Shown here piece after piece: positions 25,599 through 33,635 of a stretch of 64,000 nt of DNA (position 1 is its first letter; each line of letters starts with the position of its first letter). This DNA comes from Clostridia bacterium. Lineage in GTDB: Bacteria; Bacillota; Clostridia; Oscillospirales; CAG-272. The notes beneath the pieces were generated by a model. It was not told where the DNA came from. It did not search any database and was given only the letters and a program-made list of their open reading frames with translations. Location of the stretch: assembly GCA_017399105.1 (NCBI GenBank), contig JAFQEJ010000003.1, positions 83,213-147,212 on the forward strand, written 5' to 3'. A program made the translations under genes and the position numbers.

Positions 25599-25769
25599 AA
25601 CTTTGTCCTTTTGCCTGAGAGACTGGCGATATCGCCTTGCACCTTCGGCACTCAATCAAATGAGCTTCTCCAAAGTTTTGTCAGCTTACAGTCCTCATCC
25701 TTTCGGAAACCTGAGAGTGTTACTCCTTCGGCAGCAGATACGATCCCGCACCCGCACTTTCCTGCAAGC
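25599..25769 (-). promoter_or_regulatory. Tandem glycine riboswitch
   Basis: Two aptamers on the minus strand. Aptamer 1 (25769-25684) is closed by GCTTGCAG / CTGTAAGC and contains TGCCGAAGGAGTAACA and CTCTCAGGTTTCCGAAAGGA. Aptamer 2 (25677-25599) is closed by AACTTTG / CAAAGTT and contains GGAGAAGCTC, TGCCGAAGGTGCAA and CTCTCAGGCAAAAGGACA. These are the conserved glycine-aptamer sequences. The terminator follows about 40 nt downstream. A small competing hairpin (AACAGC / GCTGTT) lies between them. Whether glycine turns the gene on or off cannot be decided by eye. Confidence 0.93.
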
Positions 25770-25795
25770 GTCATCCAAAAACAATTATTCTTAAT

Positions 25796-25824
25796 ATTAT
25801 ACTACAGTATCCGACATTTTGCAA
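25796..25824 (-). promoter_or_regulatory. Promoter of the riboswitch-AGCS transcript
   Basis: TTGCAA (25819-25824), 17 bp, TATAAT (25796-25801) on the minus strand; transcription would start about 20 bp before aptamer 1. Confidence 0.75.
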
Positions 25825-25933
25825 GGGCATATCAACCCGAATTTCACATTTCGGTCAAAAACAGCGCGTTTCACAAAAGAGAAAACTGCCCTCACAGCCC
25901 CCCATTGTGCGAATTATATGCTTTTCAATCTCC

Positions 25934-27946
25934 TCAGCGATCAAGCGTCAGAGAATTGATCACATATACCCTGTTCTCAAAGCAAATCCGCAGCTCACCG
26001 CCGCACAGCTCCGCCTTCGGAAGTTCACTCTCTGCCTTCACGGGGAAGAGGAGCGTGACAAAGCGGTAGTCCTTCACACCGCTCACCTTTCTGGAAACGG
26101 TGATCGCTTCATGGAGACAGCTCTCGTTTCTGCCGTTGTACCAGCCCTGCATCTGAGGCTCGGTCTGCGCCGATACCGCCTGAAGGATAACCTCCGCGCC
26201 CTCCTCGTCAAAGGGGATCATCGCAAGCTCATATATTCTGCCAAATTCTGAAATCACACCATTCTTATATTCGTCAAGCGCGCGCACCTTTGTGGTATCA
26301 AGATGGAAAATCAGCTCATAATCGTGTGCATTGCCATCGGCAGTGCAAACCGTATCAACCACGCAGAAGAATCCCGGCTTGCAGAAGCGCACCTCCCGCT
26401 TGTGATTTGCAAGTCTCTTCTGCTCTTTGCCAAAACCGTCTTCATATACGCCGAAGGCATAGTCAAAGGTCTCATTGCTGACCCAGCCCGCGTCAATCGG
26501 CTCGCTCATCTGAAGGGGTGTCCGTCTGGACTGCGCTTCACCGTCCACCAGCAGCGTGTTGTGGCCGTATCCGGAGGTTGCATAACCGCGTGCAGGTGAG
26601 TGCTCGTACTGTCCGCCGCCATCGTCAAAGATCAGCTCTTCTTCCCCTTTATAGAGATTGATGTTCAGCTTATCCTGATGCATATGTCCCGCACCAAGCG
26701 GTCCCACATCAAAGCAGAGATAGGCATCATCCGCGCCCCAGCCGGTACGCATCACCGCAAAGCCTGCCCAGGGCAGGAAAACCGAGGGATTGTCCCCAAG
26801 GGGCTGCATACCCTCGCTGCCGCGGGAGTTCATAAATCTGTATTCGGGTGTTGTTCCGAAAAGCGACTCGGCGCGCTCTGTATAGTGCCCGGTTCTGATA
26901 GTAAATGTATCGTTGGTTCTCGGCTGTGTGAAGGCGGGCGTTGACAGGCAGATTGCCGCCTTTACCGTTCGCTTGATCAGCGAAACCACCTGCTCGGGAA
27001 CCTCATCGGCAAGCCCCAGCTTCTGCGCCAGATAATAGAAGTTTGCCGCACAGGTGAACACCACTCCCTGATAGTCGGGTGACAGCTCATTGTGCATGCC
27101 GTCGGGCAGAATCTGCTTTTCGAGCTCACAGATCAGCCGCTCTGCCGCAAGGGCACGGTTCTGCTCCGCATCGACAAGCTCTGTAAAGAGTGCCGAGAAG
27201 GTGTAGATGCCGTTTGACTCCATCATCAGCCAGTTTCCGCCGGTGGGATGTGATACCAGATGCACCGACTGCCGATGCATCGAGGCAATCATCAGAAGCA
27301 GCGCCGCATCGGGAAAGGATGCTGATTTTCTGAAAATATTAAAGGATACCGGCCAGCTTCCCAGCAGTCTCAGTCCACATTCAATGGTTCTCCATGCGCT
27401 GCCCGCCCCGTTCCACTGTTCGGGAAGATCGGTCTGCGCAATCCACTTGATCAGCTGTCTGACAAAGCCCCTTGCATACTTTTCATCTCCCGTTTCGCTG
27501 TAGGTGCAGGCTAAATTGCGCCAGTAGGCGTGACGGTTGAACTGCCAGAGCCACTCGTGATTTCTCGGTCCCTTAAGCGCGGTGGGATCAAAGAGAAAAT
27601 CGATCTCCCCGTCGGGAAATTCCCAATTGATGTTCACCTCACGCATTCTGCCCGCAAGCGTGTTCTCCGCCATTTCGCGGTCATAGGTTCCCTTGATGCC
27701 GGGATTCTCCGTCACATTTCCTTTGTCCGACAGCGGAAAATCGTCTTTTTCGCGGAAATGCTTCGCAAGAGCTGCCGCAGCCTCAGCGTAATTCTCCCGC
27801 TCCAGCGCACTGCGGTAAGCATCGCAGATTGCATCAGCATTGATTATATCAAACAGCTCCTCCAGATGCACCGCAAATTTGAGGGCGATATCCTCACCCG
27901 ACGCGATATCCGATACAAGCTGCAGCAATTGTTCTCTTCTGTTCAT
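25934..27946 (-). CDS. Heparinase II/III family polysaccharide lyase
   Basis: 670 residues from the ATG at 27946 (AAGGAGAATTT). An all-alpha toroid domain (about 100-380; NRHAYWRNLACTY, HPTGGNWLMMESNGIYTFSALFTEL, LSPDYQGVVF) precedes a C-terminal beta-sandwich (from about 400; FAVMRTGWGADDAYLCFDVGPLGAGHMHQDKLNINLY, where His and Asp are conserved). These enzymes cleave uronic-acid polysaccharides by beta-elimination. No signal peptide is seen, so it would act on internalised oligosaccharides. It follows an AraC gene and a solute-binding lipoprotein gene on the same strand, a small uronide-utilisation-like unit. Confidence 0.9.
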   Translation of the reverse strand: MNRREQLLQLVSDIASGEDIALKFAVHLEELFDIINADAICDAYRSALERENYAEAAAALAKHFREKDDFPLSDKGNVTENPGIKGTYDREMAENTLAGRMREVNINWEFPDGEIDFLFDPTALKGPRNHEWLWQFNRHAYWRNLACTYSETGDEKYARGFVRQLIKWIAQTDLPEQWNGAGSAWRTIECGLRLLGSWPVSFNIFRKSASFPDAALLLMIASMHRQSVHLVSHPTGGNWLMMESNGIYTFSALFTELVDAEQNRALAAERLICELEKQILPDGMHNELSPDYQGVVFTCAANFYYLAQKLGLADEVPEQVVSLIKRTVKAAICLSTPAFTQPRTNDTFTIRTGHYTERAESLFGTTPEYRFMNSRGSEGMQPLGDNPSVFLPWAGFAVMRTGWGADDAYLCFDVGPLGAGHMHQDKLNINLYKGEEELIFDDGGGQYEHSPARGYATSGYGHNTLLVDGEAQSRRTPLQMSEPIDAGWVSNETFDYAFGVYEDGFGKEQKRLANHKREVRFCKPGFFCVVDTVCTADGNAHDYELIFHLDTTKVRALDEYKNGVISEFGRIYELAMIPFDEEGAEVILQAVSAQTEPQMQGWYNGRNESCLHEAITVSRKVSGVKDYRFVTLLFPVKAESELPKAELCGGELRICFENRVYVINSLTLDR

Positions 27947-28040
27947 GACAAATTCTCCTTTCGGCACAGCCGCTTTTCTGAGCATATTTTAGCATATTCG
28001 GATGCACAAGACAAGGGTTTCGCTGAATTTCTTTAGATCG

Positions 28041-29522
28041 TTACCCGTCAATACTGTTGTACTGCTCCAGCAGCTTGTCGATATCCTTTGTGATCACCTT
28101 GGTCAGCTTTTCATACTTGGAAGCAAAATTTTCTGTCAGTCCCGCCGCATATTTTCTCAATTCAATCGACGAGTTACCAAAGTTAAAGATCATATTCAGA
28201 TCGATCACCAGAGAATTCATAATATAATCAAGCATCTCTTTGGAGTTTTCATCGCGGGCGACCTTCTCCTTCATGGTTACCTCAACAAAATTCGGCTGAA
28301 CGGTTGTATAACCCAGGCGCGCCATTGTCTCGGAGATCACGCCGATTCTGCCGGTCTCGGTGGCTGTAATCGGAATTCCGTAGCCGCTTGGCATCCAGGA
28401 GTTGTAGATTGTAAAGTAATCAGCCTGCGCCTCGTCCAGCTTGGGCATGGGAAGCATACCGTAATCGTCCTCCATATCGCGCAGATAGGTCACCATAGCG
28501 GTAGGCGAGCTTACATTGAAAAGCACTCTTCCCTTCATAAAGCTCGAAACATAATGAGGAACACCGTCCGAATCATTGCCAAGCGCCATGGTATCGTTTC
28601 GGATGTGCGAGCCTTCGGAAAACATGGAATTTAAACGGTCAAGTACCCCAATCGACTTCTCACTGTTCATGTTGATTTTGATCTCGCCGTCGTCATTTTC
28701 CACCATCAGCATACCGCAGCCCGCATAAAAGGCGTTGCCGCAGCCCTCGTCAAACATCAACCCATACTGGTCGGTAATATCCTCCTTACCGTTGCTGTCA
28801 AGGTCGGAATAGACATCCTTTTGAAGCATCTCCATCATCTCAAGAGTCCAGCTTCCCTCTCTGACTGCGGAATATAGCTGCTCACTTGAAATGTTGTAAT
28901 CGGATGCAATATTCATGTTGAAGAGAAAATAATAGGGGGTGTAAAGATAGGATACCGATACCATGCCGGTTGCCGCATATTGTTTGCCGCCAATGGTCAT
29001 CTCACGGTTCATCGACTGATTCCACCAGGGTTCCTCCAGACAGAGCGTATCAACCGTCCGAAGATCATACAGCATCCCTGCCGGCACTAAAACATTGAAG
29101 CCGTCTGACATAGGGGTAAGCACAATGTCATAGGCATCCTCCTGTGCATTCACCACACGAGTCACAGCATCGCGTACCGCCCCTCTGTTTCCATCTGCAG
29201 AATAGACCATCTTCACACCAAACTGCTCTTCGATTCTGCGGTCACGCCGATAGATCGAATCCCAGAACAGATCGCCGGTCTCCGCCTCAAGGGGCATATT
29301 GGGGCGAAGCTCCATATGCTGGCAGATGATTCTGAAATCGGCACCCCCATAATCGATCTCCCCAAGCGAGTCAAGGATGTCGGTTTCGGGAGCTTCGGTG
29401 ATTGCCGTGGTCTCTGTGCGCTTCGTATCGGGATTTTCTGTCTGCACTGTCTCACCGCAGGATGAGAGAAGCAGCAGGCAGGCAAGCAGCGTCGCCGCCG
29501 CTCTTTGCAGGTTCGTTTTCAT
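28041..29522 (-). CDS. Extracellular solute-binding lipoprotein (orphan)
   Basis: 493 residues with signal peptide ending LLLLSSC (Cys about 22) and a Thr-rich linker. The body has IDYGGADFRIIC, LFWDSIYRRDRRIEEQFG, WTLEMMEMLQKDVYSDLDSNGKEDITDQYG and DDYGMLPMPKLDEAQADYFT, matching the paralogues at 11766 and 19574. A DLDSNGKED loop again looks EF-hand-like. The ATG follows AAGGAGACATACT. It lies between the AraC gene (40 bp upstream) and heparinase (95 bp downstream), so its ligand is probably the uronide handled by the lyase. No ABC permease is linked. Confidence 0.85.
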   Translation of the reverse strand: MKTNLQRAAATLLACLLLLSSCGETVQTENPDTKRTETTAITEAPETDILDSLGEIDYGGADFRIICQHMELRPNMPLEAETGDLFWDSIYRRDRRIEEQFGVKMVYSADGNRGAVRDAVTRVVNAQEDAYDIVLTPMSDGFNVLVPAGMLYDLRTVDTLCLEEPWWNQSMNREMTIGGKQYAATGMVSVSYLYTPYYFLFNMNIASDYNISSEQLYSAVREGSWTLEMMEMLQKDVYSDLDSNGKEDITDQYGLMFDEGCGNAFYAGCGMLMVENDDGEIKINMNSEKSIGVLDRLNSMFSEGSHIRNDTMALGNDSDGVPHYVSSFMKGRVLFNVSSPTAMVTYLRDMEDDYGMLPMPKLDEAQADYFTIYNSWMPSGYGIPITATETGRIGVISETMARLGYTTVQPNFVEVTMKEKVARDENSKEMLDYIMNSLVIDLNMIFNFGNSSIELRKYAAGLTENFASKYEKLTKVITKDIDKLLEQYNSIDG

Positions 29523-29561
29523 AGTATGTCTCCTTGATGTATGATTTGTATAAAATCCAGA

Positions 29562-30449
29562 TCAACAGGTGATCTGCTTTGCGTACTGACTGGGGGAGAT
29601 GCCGTATCTGTGATGAAAAAGCTTGGAATAGTAGGATGCCGAAGAAAATCCAACCTCCAGCGCTGCCTCGGTTACACTTTTACCGGTAGCAAGCAGATAG
29701 AGCGATCGGGAAAGCCTGCGGTAATGAAGATAATCGGTCATGGTTATCTTCATTTTGCTGCTGAAACCCGATGACAGATAAGAGCTGCTCACATGCAGTG
29801 CCTCTGAAACCTCGGTCAAATTGTTAATTTCATAATAGTGGTCGTCTATATACTGACAGGCAGCACTGATCACACCAGTGGGATAAGGCTTGATAATGCT
29901 TTTATTGGAGCTGAAATAGGCGTTGTTGATGATGGTAAAAAAGCGAATAAAGCAGCTGTATGCAATGGCATCGCAGTCAATAAGTTTTCTGTCAAGTGCG
30001 TCGTTGGTCTCAAAGAACATTTTCATCATCTGATGCAGCAGATGATCGGGCAGGCGGATAACACTCGGTTTCTGCGCTGCGATCTCACGGCATGCGGCAG
30101 TAATATCAAAACCGTTGGCGATAAATTCCTGTTCTGCATCAACGCAAAGAAACAGATTGATTCTGCTGAGGCAGCACGCCTGTGCCAAAACCCCGCAATG
30201 AGGCTGACCGGGAGCTGATACACGGATATCTCCATAAGACGGTACATAATCGTTGCCATCCTCAAAACAAAATTTATTTTCGCCCGATACATAGACCGAG
30301 ATTTCATAGTGCTCCGGATGCGAGTGAAACAGCTTGGTCATCTGCGCGGGTTCATTGGTCACATTAAAATCGATGGCGACCTTCCCCGCGGATGATTGCC
30401 GAATATTGTCGGTCTCCAGTGAACATGCTTCATAATAACTCCTGATCAA
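29562..30449 (-). CDS. AraC-family transcriptional regulator, start unclear
   Basis: Up to 295 residues: a cupin sensor (FHSHPEHYEISVYVSGENKF, PGQPHCG) and a C-terminal double helix-turn-helix (EINNLTEVSEALHVSSSYLSSGFSSKMKITMTDYLHYRRL; TEAALEVGFSSASYYSKLFHHRYGISPSQY). The frame has no in-frame ATG at its beginning: the first candidate is a TTG at 30449 without an RBS. A good AGGAG-TTATT-ATG at 30433 is in another frame that closes after about 24 codons. Either the start is unconventional or the gene has an early frameshift. It heads the lipoprotein-heparinase unit. Confidence 0.85.
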   Translation of the reverse strand: MIRSYYEACSLETDNIRQSSAGKVAIDFNVTNEPAQMTKLFHSHPEHYEISVYVSGENKFCFEDGNDYVPSYGDIRVSAPGQPHCGVLAQACCLSRINLFLCVDAEQEFIANGFDITAACREIAAQKPSVIRLPDHLLHQMMKMFFETNDALDRKLIDCDAIAYSCFIRFFTIINNAYFSSNKSIIKPYPTGVISAACQYIDDHYYEINNLTEVSEALHVSSSYLSSGFSSKMKITMTDYLHYRRLSRSLYLLATGKSVTEAALEVGFSSASYYSKLFHHRYGISPSQYAKQITC

Positions 30450-30737
30450 ACGGTTGTTTATCTGTAACTTCTTTTCATTTATTATAGCAAATTTTTTTGT
30501 CTGCGCCTATCACAAAAATTCTGTATTCGTGTAAAATTTTTAGGTGTTCCCTAAGCCGCAAAACTTAAAAAAATCCGCTGTATATTGATACAGCAGACTT
30601 TTTGAGCGGATCCTGCCCGCACAGATTATATAGCCCATGGCATCTCCGGTTCGATCAATTCGGATTTCACAAACAATTCAAGCCAATATTCCGTTTCATA
30701 ACACGCTTTCAGCCTGCGCCGAAGGTGAATTTCACTG
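30450..30737. other. Intergenic region between AraC gene and tRNA-Trp
   Basis: A TATAAT box on the minus strand lies about 30 bp upstream of the AraC frame, followed by a short ATG frame of six codons ending just before the AGGAG site. A hairpin GCTGTAT-ATTG-ATACAGC at 30577-30594, flanked by A and T runs, is a probable terminator. The remaining bases show no convincing gene. Confidence 0.5.
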
Positions 30738-30769
30738 AAAAAAGCCAAGTCGTAAGACTTGGCTTTTTT
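30738..30769 (-). terminator. Terminator of the tRNA-Trp transcript
   Basis: AAGCCAAGTC and GACTTGGCTT form a perfect 10-bp stem with TTTTTTC, immediately 3' of the tRNA CCA end; flanking A and T runs make it symmetric. Confidence 0.85.
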
Positions 30770-30771
30770 CT

Positions 30772-30847
30772 TGGCAGGGGCACTAAGACTCGAACTCAGG
30801 ACACGCGGTTTTGGAGACCGCTGCTCTACCAACTGAGCTATACCCCT
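30772..30847 (-). tRNA. tRNA-Trp (anticodon CCA)
   Basis: 76 nt with encoded CCA. Acceptor AGGGGTA / TGCCCCT, D stem GCTC/GAGC, anticodon stem GCGGT/ACCGC with loop CTCCAAA (anticodon CCA), T arm CTGAG-TTCGAGT-CTTAG, discriminator G. All stems pair, with two G-U pairs. No second tRNA or integrase gene is beside it. Confidence 0.97.
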
Positions 30848-30997
30848 TTATCTGACTCAGATATTATATCACAAAATTCGCCCTTTGGCAATAGGCATTT
30901 TGCACTTTATTTCACCGTTTTTTATGTGCACCATGCACAATATCAGACAATGGCTCAATCTGTGCGGTCGAGCCATTGTCTGATAACAGATCATCTG

Positions 30998-32050
30998 TCA
31001 GCCAAACAGCTTCTTCAGATTCACCTCAAAGGGAGGATAAATCACGCCGCGCTCGGTGACGATGGCGGTCACATTGGAAGCTTCGGTTACATCAAAGGCA
31101 GGATTGTAAACGCCCACACCCTCGGGTGCCATGCGATTTTCGTACCACATCTCGGTGACTTCATCAGGGGAGCGCTGTTCAATCGGAATATCGCTTCCCC
31201 TTTTGCAGGCGAGATCGATGGTGGAGGAGGGCGCCAGCGCATAGAAGGGTACGCCGTAGTATTTCGCTAAAATCGCCACACCCGAAGTACCGATCTTGTT
31301 ACAGACATCTCCGTTTGCAGCAATGCGGTCAGCGCCCACAAAAATCGCCTGAACCCAGCCGTTTTTCATCACCTGAGATGCCATATTGTCACAGATCACC
31401 GTCACATCCGCCCCTGCCTGTGACAGCTCGTAGGCAGAGAGTCTTGCGCCCTGCAGAAGCGGTCTTGTCTCATCCGAGAACACCTTGAACCTCATGCCGC
31501 GCTCGATGCCAAGGTGAATGGGAGAAAGTGCCGTTCCATAACGGATGGTCGCCAGCCGTCCCGCGTTGCAGTGAGTGAGAATACCGTCGCCATCCTTCAC
31601 CAAGGTCAGTCCGTGCTCACCGATGGCGCGGCACATCGCCACATCCTCGTTGCGGATTGCAATCGCCTCATCGTGAAGCCTGGCAATGATATTCTCTCTG
31701 TCTCCCTCGCAGGCATGAGCAGCTACCTTCATCCGCTCCAGTGCCCAATGCAGATTGACCGCCGTGGGACGGGAGGAGTCGAGATAGGCAGCACAGGAGT
31801 CAAGGCGGGCAAGAAAAGCGTCCTTCTCGCGCTCCTCAAAGCGGTATGCACAGACATAGAGCCCTATGGCAGCCGAAACGCCAATGGCAGGTGCGCCTCT
31901 CACGCAGAGCCGCTTGATGGCATCGTAGATGGCATGCTCGTCGGTGAGGGTCATCAGCTCGAGTGATGCCGGCAGCTTAGTCTGGTCAATGATGACAAGA
32001 GCCTGTGTGCTCTCGTCCAGATAAGCGGTATCAATATCCTTGAAATTCAT
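30998..32050 (-). CDS. mtnA: S-methyl-5-thioribose-1-phosphate isomerase
   Basis: 350 residues of the eIF2B-like MtnA family: [40 protein letters not shown] with the active-site Cys, [19 protein letters not shown], and [24 protein letters not shown] with the catalytic Asp. It isomerises methylthioribose-1-phosphate to the ribulose form in methionine salvage. The ATG at 32050 has AGGAG at 7 bp; an in-frame ATG at 32056 sits right against the RBS and is less likely. Other mtn genes are not nearby; related ribose-1-phosphate isomerases are an alternative. Confidence 0.94.
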   Translation of the reverse strand: MNFKDIDTAYLDESTQALVIIDQTKLPASLELMTLTDEHAIYDAIKRLCVRGAPAIGVSAAIGLYVCAYRFEEREKDAFLARLDSCAAYLDSSRPTAVNLHWALERMKVAAHACEGDRENIIARLHDEAIAIRNEDVAMCRAIGEHGLTLVKDGDGILTHCNAGRLATIRYGTALSPIHLGIERGMRFKVFSDETRPLLQGARLSAYELSQAGADVTVICDNMASQVMKNGWVQAIFVGADRIAANGDVCNKIGTSGVAILAKYYGVPFYALAPSSTIDLACKRGSDIPIEQRSPDEVTEMWYENRMAPEGVGVYNPAFDVTEASNVTAIVTERGVIYPPFEVNLKKLFG

Positions 32051-32052
32051 GG

Positions 32053-32844
32053 TCATTCTCCTTCATGTTCCGATTCGGCGGACAGCATCGCCGCAATCTC
32101 CCCCTTCAGCGCTTCCCAGGCCTCGGGATTGTCTGTATAATATTTGGGGCATTCCTTTCCCGTAATATCATAGTGACGGATGATATCCTCCGCCGCATCC
32201 AGCTCATACTGCTCGCACAGCCATGCACAGAGCTTCGTAAGCGACTCGAGTGCCGCCTCGGAAAGCTCGCCGCTCTCGTCCTCATGACAGCATTCGATGG
32301 AGAGCGTATCCGAGTTGCGGTTGTTGGAGCAGTAGGCAACCTCATCCATGGGAACGCAGAGAATCACCGTCCCGTCGATGCCGATGACAAAATTGCTGCT
32401 CACATAGGTCTCACCGGTTTTACTCACATTGTAGTAATAGCTCCGATTCTGCTCAGCGGTGGTGCCGGGATTGCCGGTGTTATGTATCACAATGCCATTC
32501 ATGGCATCCAGCTTCTTACCGGGGCGCGAATATTCATTCACCGGCAGCAGATCCACCGTGATCCACGCGGGAAGGAAGATTTCCTCCTCACTTGGGGTTG
32601 TCGCTGCCTCTGATTCGGTGCTGCCTGCAGGAATCCGCCCTCGGTTAAGCAGTGCCGAAACAAGAAAGCATCCGCCGATGATCAGAACCACCGCAAAAAT
32701 CGCCGCCATCACCGCTCGGGTCATCCTGCGGCGGCGCAGCAGCCTCTCCCGCGCTTCTCTTCTGCGGGCGATGTAGGCAAGCTCCTCTTCGGTGAGCGGT
32801 CGGCGAGGTCTGTTATCTCTGGGATCGCGGTACTGCTGATTCAT
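32053..32844 (-). CDS. Membrane-anchored N-acetylmuramoyl-L-alanine amidase (Amidase_2)
   Basis: 263 residues. A basic cytoplasmic stretch is followed by one membrane anchor (about 45-65, [22 protein letters not shown]). The amidase domain spans about 105-260: [11 protein letters not shown] (first zinc His), [34 protein letters not shown], and [16 protein letters not shown] with the second His and the Cys ligand. It cuts the MurNAc-L-Ala bond in the cell wall. It ends 2 bp before the mtnA start and shares its transcript. The promoter is at 32886-32914. Confidence 0.93.
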   Translation of the reverse strand: MNQQYRDPRDNRPRRPLTEEELAYIARRREARERLLRRRRMTRAVMAAIFAVVLIIGGCFLVSALLNRGRIPAGSTESEAATTPSEEEIFLPAWITVDLLPVNEYSRPGKKLDAMNGIVIHNTGNPGTTAEQNRSYYYNVSKTGETYVSSNFVIGIDGTVILCVPMDEVAYCSNNRNSDTLSIECCHEDESGELSEAALESLTKLCAWLCEQYELDAAEDIIRHYDITGKECPKYYTDNPEAWEALKGEIAAMLSAESEHEGE

Positions 32845-32885
32845 GACAGCTCCTTTCGGCAGGGTGGGTGTATCTTCTCTTTTTT

Positions 32886-32914
32886 ATCTTATCACAAGTA
32901 TGAGCCTTTGTCAA
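32886..32914 (-). promoter_or_regulatory. Promoter of the amidase-mtnA operon
   Basis: TTGACA (32909-32914), 17 bp, TAAGAT (32886-32891) on the minus strand. Confidence 0.75.
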
Positions 32915-32929
32915 CATTAGTCTATATCA

Positions 32930-32958
32930 TTGACAAAACACCGGCTTTATGCTAATAT
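32930..32958 (+). promoter_or_regulatory. Promoter of the small XRE regulator gene
   Basis: TTGACA (32930-32935), 17 bp, TAATAT (32953-32958). Confidence 0.6.
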
Positions 32959-33056
32959 GATGTCAAAACAGACCGATTACACGCAAATTCTCTCTGTGAG
33001 GGATGGAAAACACCGTACATAACCTGTATACTGATTCCCGGAAAGGAGCGATCGCT

Positions 33057-33512
33057 ATGAATTATCAAAAAATCGGCAGCTTCATCGGTGCCAAGCGTCG
33101 GGAGAAGAATCTGACCCAGGAACAGCTTGCCGAACGACTGGGCGTATCCAATAAGACCATCTCCAAATGGGAAAACGGCAAGTGCATCCCCGATTATTCT
33201 GTCATCGAAAAGCTGTGTGAAGAGCTGGATATCACCCTGGCAGAGCTGCTCGACGGTGAGAAAAAAGCCCCCGACAGCAGCAGTACATACAATGAGGAGC
33301 AGGTGAAATCTCTGCTTATGAGGGTACAGGAGCTGGAAGCAAAATCAAATGTGAATGTAAACGTCGGAAAGAGCGTCAGATCGGGAATCACCTTCGGCAG
33401 TGCGCTGGCAATGGTCATCAGCTATACAAGCTGGCATTCGATCGGCTGGGCAATTCTGCACGGTGCGCTGGGCTGGATATATGTCGTCTATTACATGATA
33501 CATCATTTATAA
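33057..33512 (+). CDS. Small XRE regulator with C-terminal membrane segment
   Basis: 151 residues from the ATG at 33057 (GAAAGGAG); the longer frame from 33003 has no RBS. Residues 5-62 are an XRE helix-turn-helix (TQEQLAERLGVSNKTISKWENGKCIPD). A short Gln/Glu-rich helix (about 80-100) may dimerise it. Residues about 115-150 are hydrophobic (WAILHGALGWIYVVYYMIHHL), suggesting a membrane-tethered regulator, a plan also used by the protein at 47613. Targets unknown. Confidence 0.85.
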   Translation: MNYQKIGSFIGAKRREKNLTQEQLAERLGVSNKTISKWENGKCIPDYSVIEKLCEELDITLAELLDGEKKAPDSSSTYNEEQVKSLLMRVQELEAKSNVNVNVGKSVRSGITFGSALAMVISYTSWHSIGWAILHGALGWIYVVYYMIHHL

Positions 33513-33635
33513 TTACAATTCAGCAGGGGGAAGCCTCTGCTGTCTTCTTTTTCTCCCTTTATTTTACATTTTTCGGAACAATCAGCTCTTCACCATCGTC
33601 AAATGATTATCCTAACTCCGTGAAAGGAGCACCGC

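Noticed and set aside
30626..30832. Open frame of 68 codons over the tRNA-Trp gene and its flank
   Set aside because: It crosses a well-folded tRNA and terminator; such frames around tRNAs are a common annotation error.
30772..30847. Possible integration site at tRNA-Trp
   Set aside because: No integrase, no direct repeat of the tRNA 3' end found nearby, and flanking genes look ordinary.
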